Shown here piece after piece: positions 51,598 to 59,868 of a stretch of 64,000 nucleotides of DNA. Each line of letters opens with the position of its first letter. Position 1 is the first letter of the stretch. The translations under genes were made by a program, and so were the position numbers. The DNA comes from Arthrobacter subterraneus (GTDB taxonomy: Bacteria > Actinomycetota > Actinomycetes > Actinomycetales > Micrococcaceae): positions 427,722 through 491,721 of the forward strand of contig NZ_FNDT01000001.1 in NCBI RefSeq assembly GCF_900099735.1, read 5' to 3'. The notes below the pieces were generated by a model, which saw nothing but the letters and a program-made list of their open reading frames with translations, did no database searches and was not told the DNA's origin.

Positions 51598-52758
51598 TCA
51601 GGCGTCGTAGTCGACGGTGACTTCGGGGCTGGTGGGCCTGGACTGGCACGTCAGGACGTACCCCTTGGCGAGCTCGTCCGGCTCCAGCGCGTAGTTCTCC
51701 TCCATGTCGACCGTTCCGCTGACCACCTTGGCCCGGCAGGTGCCGCATACCCCGCCTGCGCACGCAAACGGCACGTCGGGACGCACCCGCAACGCGGCGT
51801 TCAGGATGGACTCACGCGCGTGAGTGGGGCTTGAGACGGTGCCCTGCAGCCCGTCGAGGTTGAAGTTGATGGAGAAGACGTCGTCGCCCTCCGCCTCCTT
51901 GACCGGCCGGCCGATCTGCCCCTCCGGCTTGGTGGGCTCACCCGTGGTGAAGAGCTCGAACCGGATCTTCTCCGGCGGAACTCCCCGCTCGGCGAGGGTG
52001 TCGCGGCAGAGTTGGACCAGCTCGAAGGGTCCACAGAGGAACCACTCGTCCACCTCTTCGGTACGGATGACGCTGGTCAGCATGGTCTGCAGCTTCCCGG
52101 CGTCAATGCGTCCGCTCAGCAGCGGGGAAATGCGCTGCTCGCGGGACAGCACGTGATGGAGCGCGAACCTGGCCGGATAGCGGTCCTTCAGGTCGGCGAG
52201 CTCCTCGAGGAACATCACGTCCATCGACGCCTTGTTCGCGTAGATCAGGTCAAAGCGTACCGCCGGGTCGGCTGCCAGGACCGAGCGCGCAATGGCGATG
52301 ACCGGAGTGATGCCCGAGCCCGCGGCAACGGCCACGAAGGAGTGCTCCGTGCTGGTGTCGATGCTCTCCGGGTTGTTCAACCCGGTCATGGGGTGCTTCG
52401 AGATGAACTGACCCATGGGGCTCATCACATCGAGCTTGTCGCCCGCCTTGAGGAACTCGTTGGCCCAGGTCGAGAAGGTCCCGCCGAGGTCTTTCTTGAT
52501 GGCCACCCGGATTTCCCCGGGCTGCGGCTCCGCGCAGATCGAGTAGCTCCGGCGCACTTCCTTGGGCTCACCGTCGACGTCGAGCGTGGTGCGCAGGGCG
52601 ACATACTGTCCGGGCACGTAGTCGAAGCGGCCGGCCAGCTCCTCGGGGACAGCGAACGTCACCTCGATCGCGTCTTCCGTCAGCCGGCGCACCTCGGCGA
52701 CGGTCAGTTCATGGAAAGCGGTCCGCCGCTTCGTGGAGGGCGCCAGTTTCACTGCCAT
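51598..52758 (-). CDS. paaE: phenylacetyl-CoA epoxidase reductase subunit
   Basis: 386 residues. N-terminal ferredoxin-NADP reductase-like part: FDYVPGQYVALRT, RRSYSICAEP (FAD) and AAGSGITPVIAIARSVLA (NADPH). C-terminal plant-type [2Fe-2S] ferredoxin with CAGGVCGTCRAKV and the fourth Cys in LTCQSRP. It passes electrons from NADPH to the di-iron PaaA subunit. Start and the paaD stop share one base (TAATG). Typical length for PaaE. Confidence 0.94.
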   Translation of the reverse strand: MAVKLAPSTKRRTAFHELTVAEVRRLTEDAIEVTFAVPEELAGRFDYVPGQYVALRTTLDVDGEPKEVRRSYSICAEPQPGEIRVAIKKDLGGTFSTWANEFLKAGDKLDVMSPMGQFISKHPMTGLNNPESIDTSTEHSFVAVAAGSGITPVIAIARSVLAADPAVRFDLIYANKASMDVMFLEELADLKDRYPARFALHHVLSREQRISPLLSGRIDAGKLQTMLTSVIRTEEVDEWFLCGPFELVQLCRDTLAERGVPPEKIRFELFTTGEPTKPEGQIGRPVKEAEGDDVFSINFNLDGLQGTVSSPTHARESILNAALRVRPDVPFACAGGVCGTCRAKVVSGTVDMEENYALEPDELAKGYVLTCQSRPTSPEVTVDYDA

Positions 52759-53267
52759 TAGTGCACCTTGAAGTAGTCGAAGGGCTCCCTGCAGTCCTGG
52801 CAGACGTAGAGCGCCTTGCAGGACGTGGAGCCGAAGCGGGTGAGCTCACGGGTGTTCAACGATGAGCACTGGGGGCACTTCACGCTCAGGCCGACGCTCA
52901 CTTTTCCGGCGGCCGCCTTGCCCGTGGGCGGGGCGATGCCGTATTCCTCGAGCTTTGCCTTGCCCTCCGGGCTCATCCAGTCCGTGGTCCAGGCCGGTGC
53001 GAGGACCAGGGCAACCCGCACGTCCGCGTACCCCTGCGTTGCCAGGGCAGTGATGACGTCGTCGCGGATGGCATCCATGGCCGGGCACCCCGAGTAGGTG
53101 GGGGTGATCGTGACGGTGACGGCGCCGTCGTCGTCAATGTCCACCGCGCGGAGGACACCGAGATCCTCGATGGTGAGTACCGGAATTTCGGGATCCGCAA
53201 CGGTGGCAGCGATCTCCCAGACGGCGGCCTCGGACGCGGTCCGGGACGGGTGCAGGGTGGTCACCAT
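52758..53267 (-). CDS. paaD: phenylacetate degradation maturation protein
   Basis: 169 residues; DUF59/MIP18-type domain (AATVADPEIPVLTIEDLGVL, TPTYSGCPAMDAIRDDVI) and a C-terminal zinc-ribbon-like end (KCPQCSS...CQDCREPFDY). PaaD is thought to assist iron-sulfur or di-iron cofactor assembly for the epoxidase. It overlaps paaC by 7 bp and paaE by 1 bp. Confidence 0.93.
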   Translation of the reverse strand: MVTTLHPSRTASEAAVWEIAATVADPEIPVLTIEDLGVLRAVDIDDDGAVTVTITPTYSGCPAMDAIRDDVITALATQGYADVRVALVLAPAWTTDWMSPEGKAKLEEYGIAPPTGKAAAGKVSVGLSVKCPQCSSLNTRELTRFGSTSCKALYVCQDCREPFDYFKVH

Positions 53268-54085
53268 GTTGCCCCCGGATGTTCCCGGGCGAGGACCTGC
53301 ATTTCGGCCAGCAGGTAGCCGAGGTGCTCGCTGTGCTCGCCGCGCCGGCCGCCGCCGACTGCCGCAGGTACCTCGGGGACCTCCAGGTCAGCCTCCGCGA
53401 AGAGGCCGTGGATCTCCGCATCGAAGGACTCCCGCAGCGAGGACGGCAGAACCGCAGTCCCCTCAAGCTCCTTCACGAGGCTGTCATCCTCAAAGAGCTC
53501 CCCGACATACGGCCAGGTGAGGATCAGCCCCTCGATCATCCGGCGCCGGGATTCCTCGGTGCCCAGGGCGAGGCGCAGCACCCACTGGCGGGCGTGGTCG
53601 CGGTGGTAGTCCACTTCCTTCACTGCCTTCGCGGCGATGGCCGCGAGCGTAGCGTCAGACGAACTGACCAGCCGGGAATACAGGGCGAACTGGTACTGCG
53701 AAACCACGAGCTGCCGCGCGATGGTCCGCGCAAAGTCGCCGTTGGGCTGCTCCACCAGGTGGGTGGAGCGGAACTCGTCCTCCCCGCGGAAGTACGCGAG
53801 GTCATCCTCGGTCTTGTCCCAGGCCCGCGCGGCGTAGGTGAGGAATGACCGGGCGTGCCCGATCTGGTCCAGGGCAATATTGCCCAAGGCTACGTCTTCC
53901 TCGAGCTCAGGAGCCCGCGAGATCCACCAGCCAAGGCGCTGGGCGAGGATCAGGGCATCATCGCCCAGGCGCAGGGCGTACTCGGCGACGGCCTCGCTGG
54001 GGCGGACATCCGAGGCCGCAATGTCCTCCGGCCGCAGCGCGTTGCCCGGAGTGATGCGGGTGGCGCTCGCGTTCGACTCGCTCAC
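53261..54085 (-). CDS. paaC: phenylacetyl-CoA epoxidase structural subunit
   Basis: 274 residues from a GTG at 54085 that overlaps the paaB stop (GTGA); the longer frame lies inside paaB/paaA. Ferritin-like helical protein: LRLGDDALILAQRLGWWISRAPELEEDVALGN and VKEVDYHRDHARQWVLRLALGTEESR (shown in parts). PaaC pairs with PaaA as the scaffold of the epoxidase and lacks the full iron-binding set. C-terminal GEHSEHLGYLLAEMQ matches the family. Confidence 0.94.
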   Translation of the reverse strand: MSESNASATRITPGNALRPEDIAASDVRPSEAVAEYALRLGDDALILAQRLGWWISRAPELEEDVALGNIALDQIGHARSFLTYAARAWDKTEDDLAYFRGEDEFRSTHLVEQPNGDFARTIARQLVVSQYQFALYSRLVSSSDATLAAIAAKAVKEVDYHRDHARQWVLRLALGTEESRRRMIEGLILTWPYVGELFEDDSLVKELEGTAVLPSSLRESFDAEIHGLFAEADLEVPEVPAAVGGGRRGEHSEHLGYLLAEMQVLAREHPGATW

Positions 54086-54435
54086 AGGTGCTTCACTCCC
54101 TCGCTCTTGGTGTAGTAGGTGGCATGCCGGTAGTCCTTCCCCTGCGGGGACTCGAAGAACTGGCCCTTGGCATCGGGATCGCTGGTGATAATGGCCGACG
54201 CCGGCACCACCCAGAGGCTCACACCCTCGTTGCGCCGGGTGTACAGATCGCGGGCGTTGCGGACGGCCATGTCCGCGTCTGGTGCGTGCAGCGATCCGGC
54301 GTGGACGTGGCTGAGCCCGCGCGAAGACCGCACGAAGACTTCCCACAGCGGCCACGGCTCGGCCGTGGGGTGGCCCGGCTGTTCCGCGCTGGGGGCCTTG
54401 GCGCCGTCGTCGCCTGTCTGTGATCCGCCGACCAT
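54082..54435 (-). CDS. paaB: phenylacetyl-CoA epoxidase subunit B
   Basis: 117 residues. WPLWEVFVRSSRGLSHVHAGSLHAPD and NARDLYTRRNEGVSLWVVPAS are hallmarks of PaaB, which bridges PaaAC units. The first 25 residues are a variable acidic leader. The ATG directly follows the paaA stop (TAAATG); the end overlaps paaC. Confidence 0.95.
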   Translation of the reverse strand: MVGGSQTGDDGAKAPSAEQPGHPTAEPWPLWEVFVRSSRGLSHVHAGSLHAPDADMAVRNARDLYTRRNEGVSLWVVPASAIITSDPDAKGQFFESPQGKDYRHATYYTKSEGVKHL

Positions 54436-55413
54436 TTATGCCGCCTCTTTCAGTTCGTTGCGCTTTGCTGCCTGCTTTGCGGCGTAAGCCGCAGCCGCCT
54501 CGCGGACCCAGGCGCCGTCGTCGTGCGCTGCACGCCGCCGCTCCAGGCGCTGGGCGTTGCACGGTCCACGGCCTGCAAGCACTTCCTTGAATTCGTTCCA
54601 GTCCAGCGGGCCGTGCTCCCACTTGCCCGTTTCCTCGTTGAAGCGGATCTGGTCATCCGGGAGGGTGAGACCGAGGACCTTGACCTGCTCCACGATCATG
54701 CCGACAAAGCGCGAGCGCAGCTCGTCATTGGAGAAGCGCTTGATGTTCCAGGCCATCGACTGCTTGGAGTTGGGTGAGTCATCATCCGGAGGGCCGAACA
54801 TCATGAGGCTCGGCGCGTACCAGCGGTTCACGGCGTCCTGCGCCATTTTCTTCTGCGCTTCGGTGCCGTTGGACAGCTCCAGCAGGATCTCGAAACCCTG
54901 GCGCTGGTGGAAGGACTCTTCCTTGCAGATGCGGACCATCGCGCGGCCGTACGGGCCGTAGGACGCCCGGCACAGCGGAACCTGGTTGGCGATCGCCGCG
55001 CCGTCAACCAGCCAGCCGATGGCGCCCATGTCAGCCCAGGTGCGCGCCGGGTAGTTGAAGATACTGGAGTAGCGCGCCTTGCCTGCGATGAGGTCCTCAG
55101 TCATGGTGTCGCGGCTGGTGCCGAGGGTCTCCGCAGCCGAGTAGAGGTAGAGACCGTGCCCGGCTTCATCCTGGACCTTGGCCATGAGGATGGCCTTGCG
55201 CTTCAGACTGGGGGCGCGGCTGATCCAGTTCGCTTCGGGCTGCATACCGATGATCTCGGAGTGCGCGTGCTGGGAGATCTGCCGGGTAAGGGTCTTGCGG
55301 TAGGCCTCCGGCATCCAGTCACGGGGTTCGATGCGGGAGTCTTCGGCGATCAGCCGGTCGAACTGTTCCTGCTCCGCGGTCAGGTCCTGCGGAGTGTCAG
55401 TCGCGGTTGTCAT
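54436..55413 (-). CDS. paaA: phenylacetyl-CoA epoxidase catalytic subunit
   Basis: 325 residues from the ATG at 55413. Di-iron monooxygenase subunit: [20 protein letters not shown] and [20 protein letters not shown] carry the two E-x-x-H iron motifs, and the substrate-pocket region is [18 protein letters not shown]. It epoxidises the ring of phenylacetyl-CoA with O2. First gene of paaABCDE; a PaaR-type operator lies 50-65 bp upstream. The frame continues to 55512 but nothing supports a longer protein. Confidence 0.96.
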   Translation of the reverse strand: MTTATDTPQDLTAEQEQFDRLIAEDSRIEPRDWMPEAYRKTLTRQISQHAHSEIIGMQPEANWISRAPSLKRKAILMAKVQDEAGHGLYLYSAAETLGTSRDTMTEDLIAGKARYSSIFNYPARTWADMGAIGWLVDGAAIANQVPLCRASYGPYGRAMVRICKEESFHQRQGFEILLELSNGTEAQKKMAQDAVNRWYAPSLMMFGPPDDDSPNSKQSMAWNIKRFSNDELRSRFVGMIVEQVKVLGLTLPDDQIRFNEETGKWEHGPLDWNEFKEVLAGRGPCNAQRLERRRAAHDDGAWVREAAAAYAAKQAAKRNELKEAA

Positions 55414-55462
55414 GATGGTCACCTCACTGTGGGAGGCCGGCTGAAGCGCCGACCCGAAATAA

Positions 55463-55478
55463 TTACCGACCGTTCGTT
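55463..55478 (-). promoter_or_regulatory. PaaR-type operator at paaA
   Basis: TTACCGACCGTTCGTT, 50 bp upstream of paaA. Same motif at 62104-62119 (inverted) and 63983-63998. This matches the ACCGANCGTTC-type palindromes bound by TetR-family PaaR, relieved by phenylacetyl-CoA. Confidence 0.7.
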
Positions 55479-55530
55479 CAGGATATCGGCGAGGCGAGTT
55501 CAGAGTCAACACCGGCGGGTCCGGAGACGT

Positions 55531-55574
55531 AAGGAAGGGCCGGAACAGCAGGTGCGCTGTTCCGGCCCTTCCTT
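55531..55574 (-). terminator. terminator of the pullulanase gene
   Basis: 19-bp perfect stem AAGGAAGGGCCGGAACAGC/complement with loop AGGTGC, 17 bp after the pullulanase stop. It also separates it from the paa promoter. Confidence 0.9.
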
Positions 55575-55590
55575 GCCTGACAGTTACGGG

Positions 55591-58500
55591 CTACTTCGCC
55601 TCAAAGACGGCAACCGTCAGCGGCGGGACTGTGAAGCTGCCGGTCGCCGAATCAAACGAGGCGCCCTTCACCACATCATCCGAACCATTCAACTGGATGG
55701 GATGCAGCCCGAAGGACTGTCCCACCGTTGCCTCGACCGTTTCCGTGACGGCGGCGTCAGAGGCATTGAAAACGACGACGACGCCGGTCCGTTCCCCGTC
55801 GATGTCCGGTCCGGCGCTGTCATCGATGTGCATGACAATGACGCCCGGAGCCTGCTCCGGACCCCCGGTCGGGAACGACACCTTCTGCTGGACCAGTTCG
55901 GCGGTGCCGAGATGGAACAGCGGGGTGCTCTTCCGGATCTCCAGGAGCGCGAGGGCCTGCTCCCGGGCTGCTGCGATGTCCGCCGGCTCGGGCTTCAGTG
56001 CGGGGTCCGCCAGGAGAGGCGCCATGAACCCGTACTTGTCCGCGTTGTCCGCACGCGGCGGCAGTCCGCGGGCAAAGCCGTTCTCGGTACCGGTGTGGTC
56101 CAGAAGGTTGAACCAGTCGCCCGAGTCATAGCTGTTGCGGTCCAGGGACTTGCTGCGCAGAGCCTCTCCCCCGGCGTGCCAGAAGGACACGCCCTGGCCG
56201 AAGGCCGTGGTGCTGAGCGAGAGGGTCTGGAACCGGATGCGCTCGGCCATGGAGGTACCGGGGGCCAGCTTGAACGCGAGACTGTCGAAGAGGGTCTCGT
56301 TGTCGTGCGCCTCGACGTAGGTGACGGCCTCCTGCGGGTCTGCGGTGTAGCCGGCGGGGCTGCCGTTGTAGTCGACGTCCGCGCCGGTCACCTCGGCGCC
56401 CGTGCGGTCCACGAAGGTGTAGTCCCGCAGGTTTCCGGTCAGGCCCACCTTGATCTGGTCCTGGTTCAGCAACAGACGGGCGCGCTGCTCCTCCGGGGTG
56501 CCGTTGACCTCCGCACCGTTGGGCCGGGTCAGGAGGCCGGAGCCGAATCCCTGCACGCGTGGATCCTCGTCGAAGGGCCCGCCGCCGCGCACTGCGTCGC
56601 GGAGCCTGTCGTTGAAGGTTCCGATGCCGGTGCCGGCCATGTTTGCCTGAGTGGCCTGCTCGAACCGGGCGTTGTCTGCCACCTCGCCGAAGTTCCAGCC
56701 TTCGCCGTAGACGTAGATGCTCTTGCCATCCACACCGTCCCGCTCGAGCGTGAGTTCATCCAGGGCGGCCCGCACGTCGAGCAGGTTCTGCTTGCTGTGG
56801 TGTCCCATCAGGTCGAAGCGGAATCCGTCCAGCTTGTAGGTGCGCGCCAGGGTCACGATGGAGTCCACCATCAGCTTGCCCATCATGGCGTTCTCAGTGG
56901 CGGTGTTCGGGCAGCAGGTGGATGTCTCCACGGCGCCGCTGACCGGATTCAGCCGGTGGTAGTAGCCCGGGACAATGCGATCGAGGTTGTTGGTGGAGGC
57001 CTGGCCCGCACCGGCGGTGTGGTTGTAGACCACATCCTGGATGACCCGCAGGCCGGTGTCGTTCAGGCCGGCCACCATGTCGCGGAACTCGCGGATGCGG
57101 GTGGCGTCAGCCGGGTTGGTGGAGTAGGAGCCTTCCGGCGTCGTGTAGTGCAGTGGATCGTAGCCCCAGTTGAAGCCGTCCTTGCCTGCGATGGCGGAGA
57201 CGCAGGCCTGCTGCTCCTCGCTGTCGGGCGCGAAGCTCTCCAGGTTGCACTGCGGTTCCGCCTGGGCGTCGCGGCGCTCTTCGATGGTGCCGATGTCATT
57301 GACCGGCAGGAGGTGGACGGCGTTCATCCCCGCCGCTGCGAGGTCCGCGAGGCGGTTCATGCCGTCACTGCCGCTCTCGGCGAAGGCCGCATAGGTGCCG
57401 CGGCGCTCCTCAGGAACCGTGGTGTCGGCAATTGAGAAATCGCGGACGTGCAGTTCGTAGAGGGAAAGGTCTTCGGGCTTCTCCAGCGCGGGCTTTTCGA
57501 GTGTCTCCCAGCCCGCCGGAGCCAGCGCGGGGTCCATCAGGTTCACGATGAGGCTGCGCTCGGAATTGGTGGACAAGCCGACGCTGTAGGGGTCGGTGAC
57601 GACGTTGCGCTCAACCTTCCCGGTTTCCGGCACGTACACCTCCACCTCGTAGAGGTAGTAGGCATCCGCCCAGCCTTTTTCACCGAGAAGCGACCAGACG
57701 CCGTCGTTCCCTTCCTTGAGGGGAACAGTGGCGAGGGCCTCTCCGCCGGATCCTTCACGGTAGACGTGAAGGTTGACCTGGCGCGCGGTGGGCGCCCAGA
57801 GGTCAAAGCGCGGGCGCGGGCCCTTCCAGCTCAGCCCCAGGCTGCGCTTCTGCGCGTTGGGGTACAGCGAGTCGAGGACGTTGGGGACCTGGAGGGCGGT
57901 CGCCTGCAGGACGGATCCGTCGGTGCCGACCTGGACTGCAAGCAGCTGCCCCTTCAACAGGTGCTTCGCCTGCTTTGCAGCCTTCTTCGGGAGAGTCAGC
58001 GAATCGAAGGCTGCCAGGTGCGGGAACCGGGCGGCGAGTTCGGGAGTCAGGGCGTCAGAGGTGCGCTCGAGCTCGATGTAATCACCGCCGGTGACCGCGC
58101 CGTCAAGAACTTCCAGACCGCCGTCGGGCGCGTAGTACAGGCGATAGGAGGACCCCTCGGGCGCGTCGCTGAGGTCCCAGGCCAGGACGCCGGGGGCGAG
58201 CCAGTGCGCAGCCGCCCCGGAGACGAGGGATTCCGGAACATCGCTGGTGATCACGTGCGTGCCGTGGTTGTAGGTGAAGGTCACGGACCCTCCCTGCGAA
58301 GTCAAGGCAATGTCACCCCCTCCCGCAGCGCCGCCGGCGCCGTAGTTTTCGGCCCAGCTCCCGTTGAGCGCCGCCTTGTAAGCGTAATCTCCCGCCGGGA
58401 CCTCGAAGGTTCCGCTGTACGTTCCGGGCGAGCCCTCCACTTCGGTCAGGGCGGTCGCGGGGCACTCGGGCTGCCAGTCTCCGGGGCAGCCGAGTTCGGA

Positions 58501-58659
58501 CTGCAGGGAGCCGACGAGCGTGACCGTTGAGGGCGACGGGCTGTGGTCGGCGAGCGCCGGGACCGGCACCAGGCTGACCAGCAGCGGCACGGCGAGGATG
58601 CCGGCGGCCAGTCCGGCGGAGCGCCGTCGGCTGTGGTGGGTGGGTGAAGGGATGGGCAT
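55591..58659 (-). CDS. pulA: secreted type I pullulanase (GH13)
   Basis: 1022 residues from the ATG at 58659, with GAGGAGG 5 nt upstream; the frame to 58710 is not needed. Signal peptide LAAGILAVPLLVSLVPVPALA. A starch-binding-like N-terminal domain (VTLVGSLQSELGCPGDW, about 40-130) is followed by a CBM48-like domain and the GH13 barrel. YELHVRDFSI identifies pullulanases; region I is DVVYNHT, the nucleophile lies in GFRFDLMG (Asp616), the acid/base Glu in YVYGEGW (Glu653) and Asp786 in EAHDNE. It cleaves alpha-1,6 bonds in pullulan and limit dextrin outside the cell. The divergent LacI-type gene is the probable regulator. Confidence 0.94.
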   Translation of the reverse strand: MPIPSPTHHSRRRSAGLAAGILAVPLLVSLVPVPALADHSPSPSTVTLVGSLQSELGCPGDWQPECPATALTEVEGSPGTYSGTFEVPAGDYAYKAALNGSWAENYGAGGAAGGGDIALTSQGGSVTFTYNHGTHVITSDVPESLVSGAAAHWLAPGVLAWDLSDAPEGSSYRLYYAPDGGLEVLDGAVTGGDYIELERTSDALTPELAARFPHLAAFDSLTLPKKAAKQAKHLLKGQLLAVQVGTDGSVLQATALQVPNVLDSLYPNAQKRSLGLSWKGPRPRFDLWAPTARQVNLHVYREGSGGEALATVPLKEGNDGVWSLLGEKGWADAYYLYEVEVYVPETGKVERNVVTDPYSVGLSTNSERSLIVNLMDPALAPAGWETLEKPALEKPEDLSLYELHVRDFSIADTTVPEERRGTYAAFAESGSDGMNRLADLAAAGMNAVHLLPVNDIGTIEERRDAQAEPQCNLESFAPDSEEQQACVSAIAGKDGFNWGYDPLHYTTPEGSYSTNPADATRIREFRDMVAGLNDTGLRVIQDVVYNHTAGAGQASTNNLDRIVPGYYHRLNPVSGAVETSTCCPNTATENAMMGKLMVDSIVTLARTYKLDGFRFDLMGHHSKQNLLDVRAALDELTLERDGVDGKSIYVYGEGWNFGEVADNARFEQATQANMAGTGIGTFNDRLRDAVRGGGPFDEDPRVQGFGSGLLTRPNGAEVNGTPEEQRARLLLNQDQIKVGLTGNLRDYTFVDRTGAEVTGADVDYNGSPAGYTADPQEAVTYVEAHDNETLFDSLAFKLAPGTSMAERIRFQTLSLSTTAFGQGVSFWHAGGEALRSKSLDRNSYDSGDWFNLLDHTGTENGFARGLPPRADNADKYGFMAPLLADPALKPEPADIAAAREQALALLEIRKSTPLFHLGTAELVQQKVSFPTGGPEQAPGVIVMHIDDSAGPDIDGERTGVVVVFNASDAAVTETVEATVGQSFGLHPIQLNGSDDVVKGASFDSATGSFTVPPLTVAVFEAK

Positions 58660-58752
58660 GGATCCTCCTCGACGTGCTCCAGCGCACGTCCGATCTTGGT
58701 AGTAGGCCATCTCACCCTAGGAAGCCTGTTTGCACCCGGTCAAGGCTTTACA

Positions 58753-58771
58753 GAAAGTTTCATGAAAGTTT
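58753..58771. promoter_or_regulatory. candidate LacI-family operator between pulA and its regulator
   Basis: GAAAGTTT repeats at 58753 and 58764, spanning the palindrome TTTCATGAAA (58758-58767). It lies about 94-106 bp upstream of pulA and 37 bp before the regulator, which also has TAGCAT ending 5-6 nt before its GTG. Confidence 0.5.
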
Positions 58772-58807
58772 TCACTGTCCGTCCCGACCGCCGGATAGCA
58801 TGGACCT

Positions 58808-59839
58808 GTGACGCTTCCCCCACTGACCGACAAGCCGCGCCTCGAAGACGTTGCGCGGCGGGCCGGAGTCAGCGTGCCTACCGTGTCGCGCGTTCTCAAC
58901 GGACGCAGCGGCGCCTCCAGGGAAACCCGCCAGGCAGTCCTCACCGCCATGGATGACCTCGGCTATGAGCGCCCCGACCGCCTGTCCGGCCGGGCCAGGG
59001 GGCAGATCGGCATCGTGGTGCCGGACCTGGTGAACCCGATCTTCCCGGCCTTCGCCGGTGCCATCAGCGCGCTGGTTGCCCCCAATGACTACATCCCCGC
59101 CCTGTGCACGCTGCCGGGCGGAGGTGTCACCGAGGACGAGTACGTTTCCCTTCTGCTGGACCAGGGGGTGCGCGGACTGATCTTTGTATGTGCCGCCCAC
59201 GCCGACGGCCGTGCAGGCGTGGAGCGCTACCACCGGCTGCGGGCACGCGGCATTCCCTTTGTACTGACCAACGGAACCCGCACTGAGGTGGACGCTCCGT
59301 CGATCGCCAACGATGACTCCATGGCAATCCAGACCGCTGTCCGCCATCTGGCATCCCTGGGCCACCGGAAGATCGGCTTCGCCACGGGGCCGGAGCACTT
59401 CATTCCGAGCCGCCGGAAAGCGGAAGGATTCCGGGCCGGGCTGAAACAGCAGCTTGGCGTGTCGGATCCGGCGCCGCACACCGCCGTCACCATGTTCAGC
59501 ATCGAGGGTGGGCACAGCGCCGCCGTCGAGCTTCTGGATGCCGGCCACACCGGCATTGTCTGCGCGTCCGATGTCATGGCCCTCGGCGCCATCCGCGCCG
59601 CGCGCTCCCGGGGACTGCGCGTACCGGAGGACGTGTCCGTTGTCGGCTTCGATGACTCCCCGCTGATGGCCTTCACCGACCCGCCGCTGACCACCCTGCG
59701 GCAGCCGGTCGCCGCGATGGCCGAGGCCGTGGTGCAGGCACTGCTCACGGAGCTGTCCGGTGAGCGCGTCAGCCGTACGGAGGTCCTTTTCGAATCGGAC
59801 CTCATTGTCCGGGGCTCCACCGCGGCCGCTCCCGGCTGA
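58808..59839 (+). CDS. LacI family transcriptional regulator
   Basis: 343 residues from a GTG at 58808. The LacI helix-turn-helix and hinge are RLEDVARRAGVSVPTVSRVLNG (shown in part), followed by the periplasmic-binding-like sensor domain (GQIGIVVPDLVNPIFPAFAGA, GFATGPEHFIPSRRKAEGFR, VPEDVSVVGFDDSPLMAFTDPPLTT). It should repress pulA until a maltodextrin-type sugar binds; the ligand is inference from the neighbour. The palindrome at 58753-58771 is the likely operator for both genes. Confidence 0.92.
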   Translation: MTLPPLTDKPRLEDVARRAGVSVPTVSRVLNGRSGASRETRQAVLTAMDDLGYERPDRLSGRARGQIGIVVPDLVNPIFPAFAGAISALVAPNDYIPALCTLPGGGVTEDEYVSLLLDQGVRGLIFVCAAHADGRAGVERYHRLRARGIPFVLTNGTRTEVDAPSIANDDSMAIQTAVRHLASLGHRKIGFATGPEHFIPSRRKAEGFRAGLKQQLGVSDPAPHTAVTMFSIEGGHSAAVELLDAGHTGIVCASDVMALGAIRAARSRGLRVPEDVSVVGFDDSPLMAFTDPPLTTLRQPVAAMAEAVVQALLTELSGERVSRTEVLFESDLIVRGSTAAAPG

Positions 59840-59868
59840 TCGTCGGCGCCCTCTGGCAGGATGGGTTC

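Noticed and set aside
54907-57435. 842-codon plus-strand open frame opposite pulA and paaA
   Set aside because: Antisense shadow in GC-rich DNA; no ribosome site, no domains, and the minus strand carries clear catalytic motifs.
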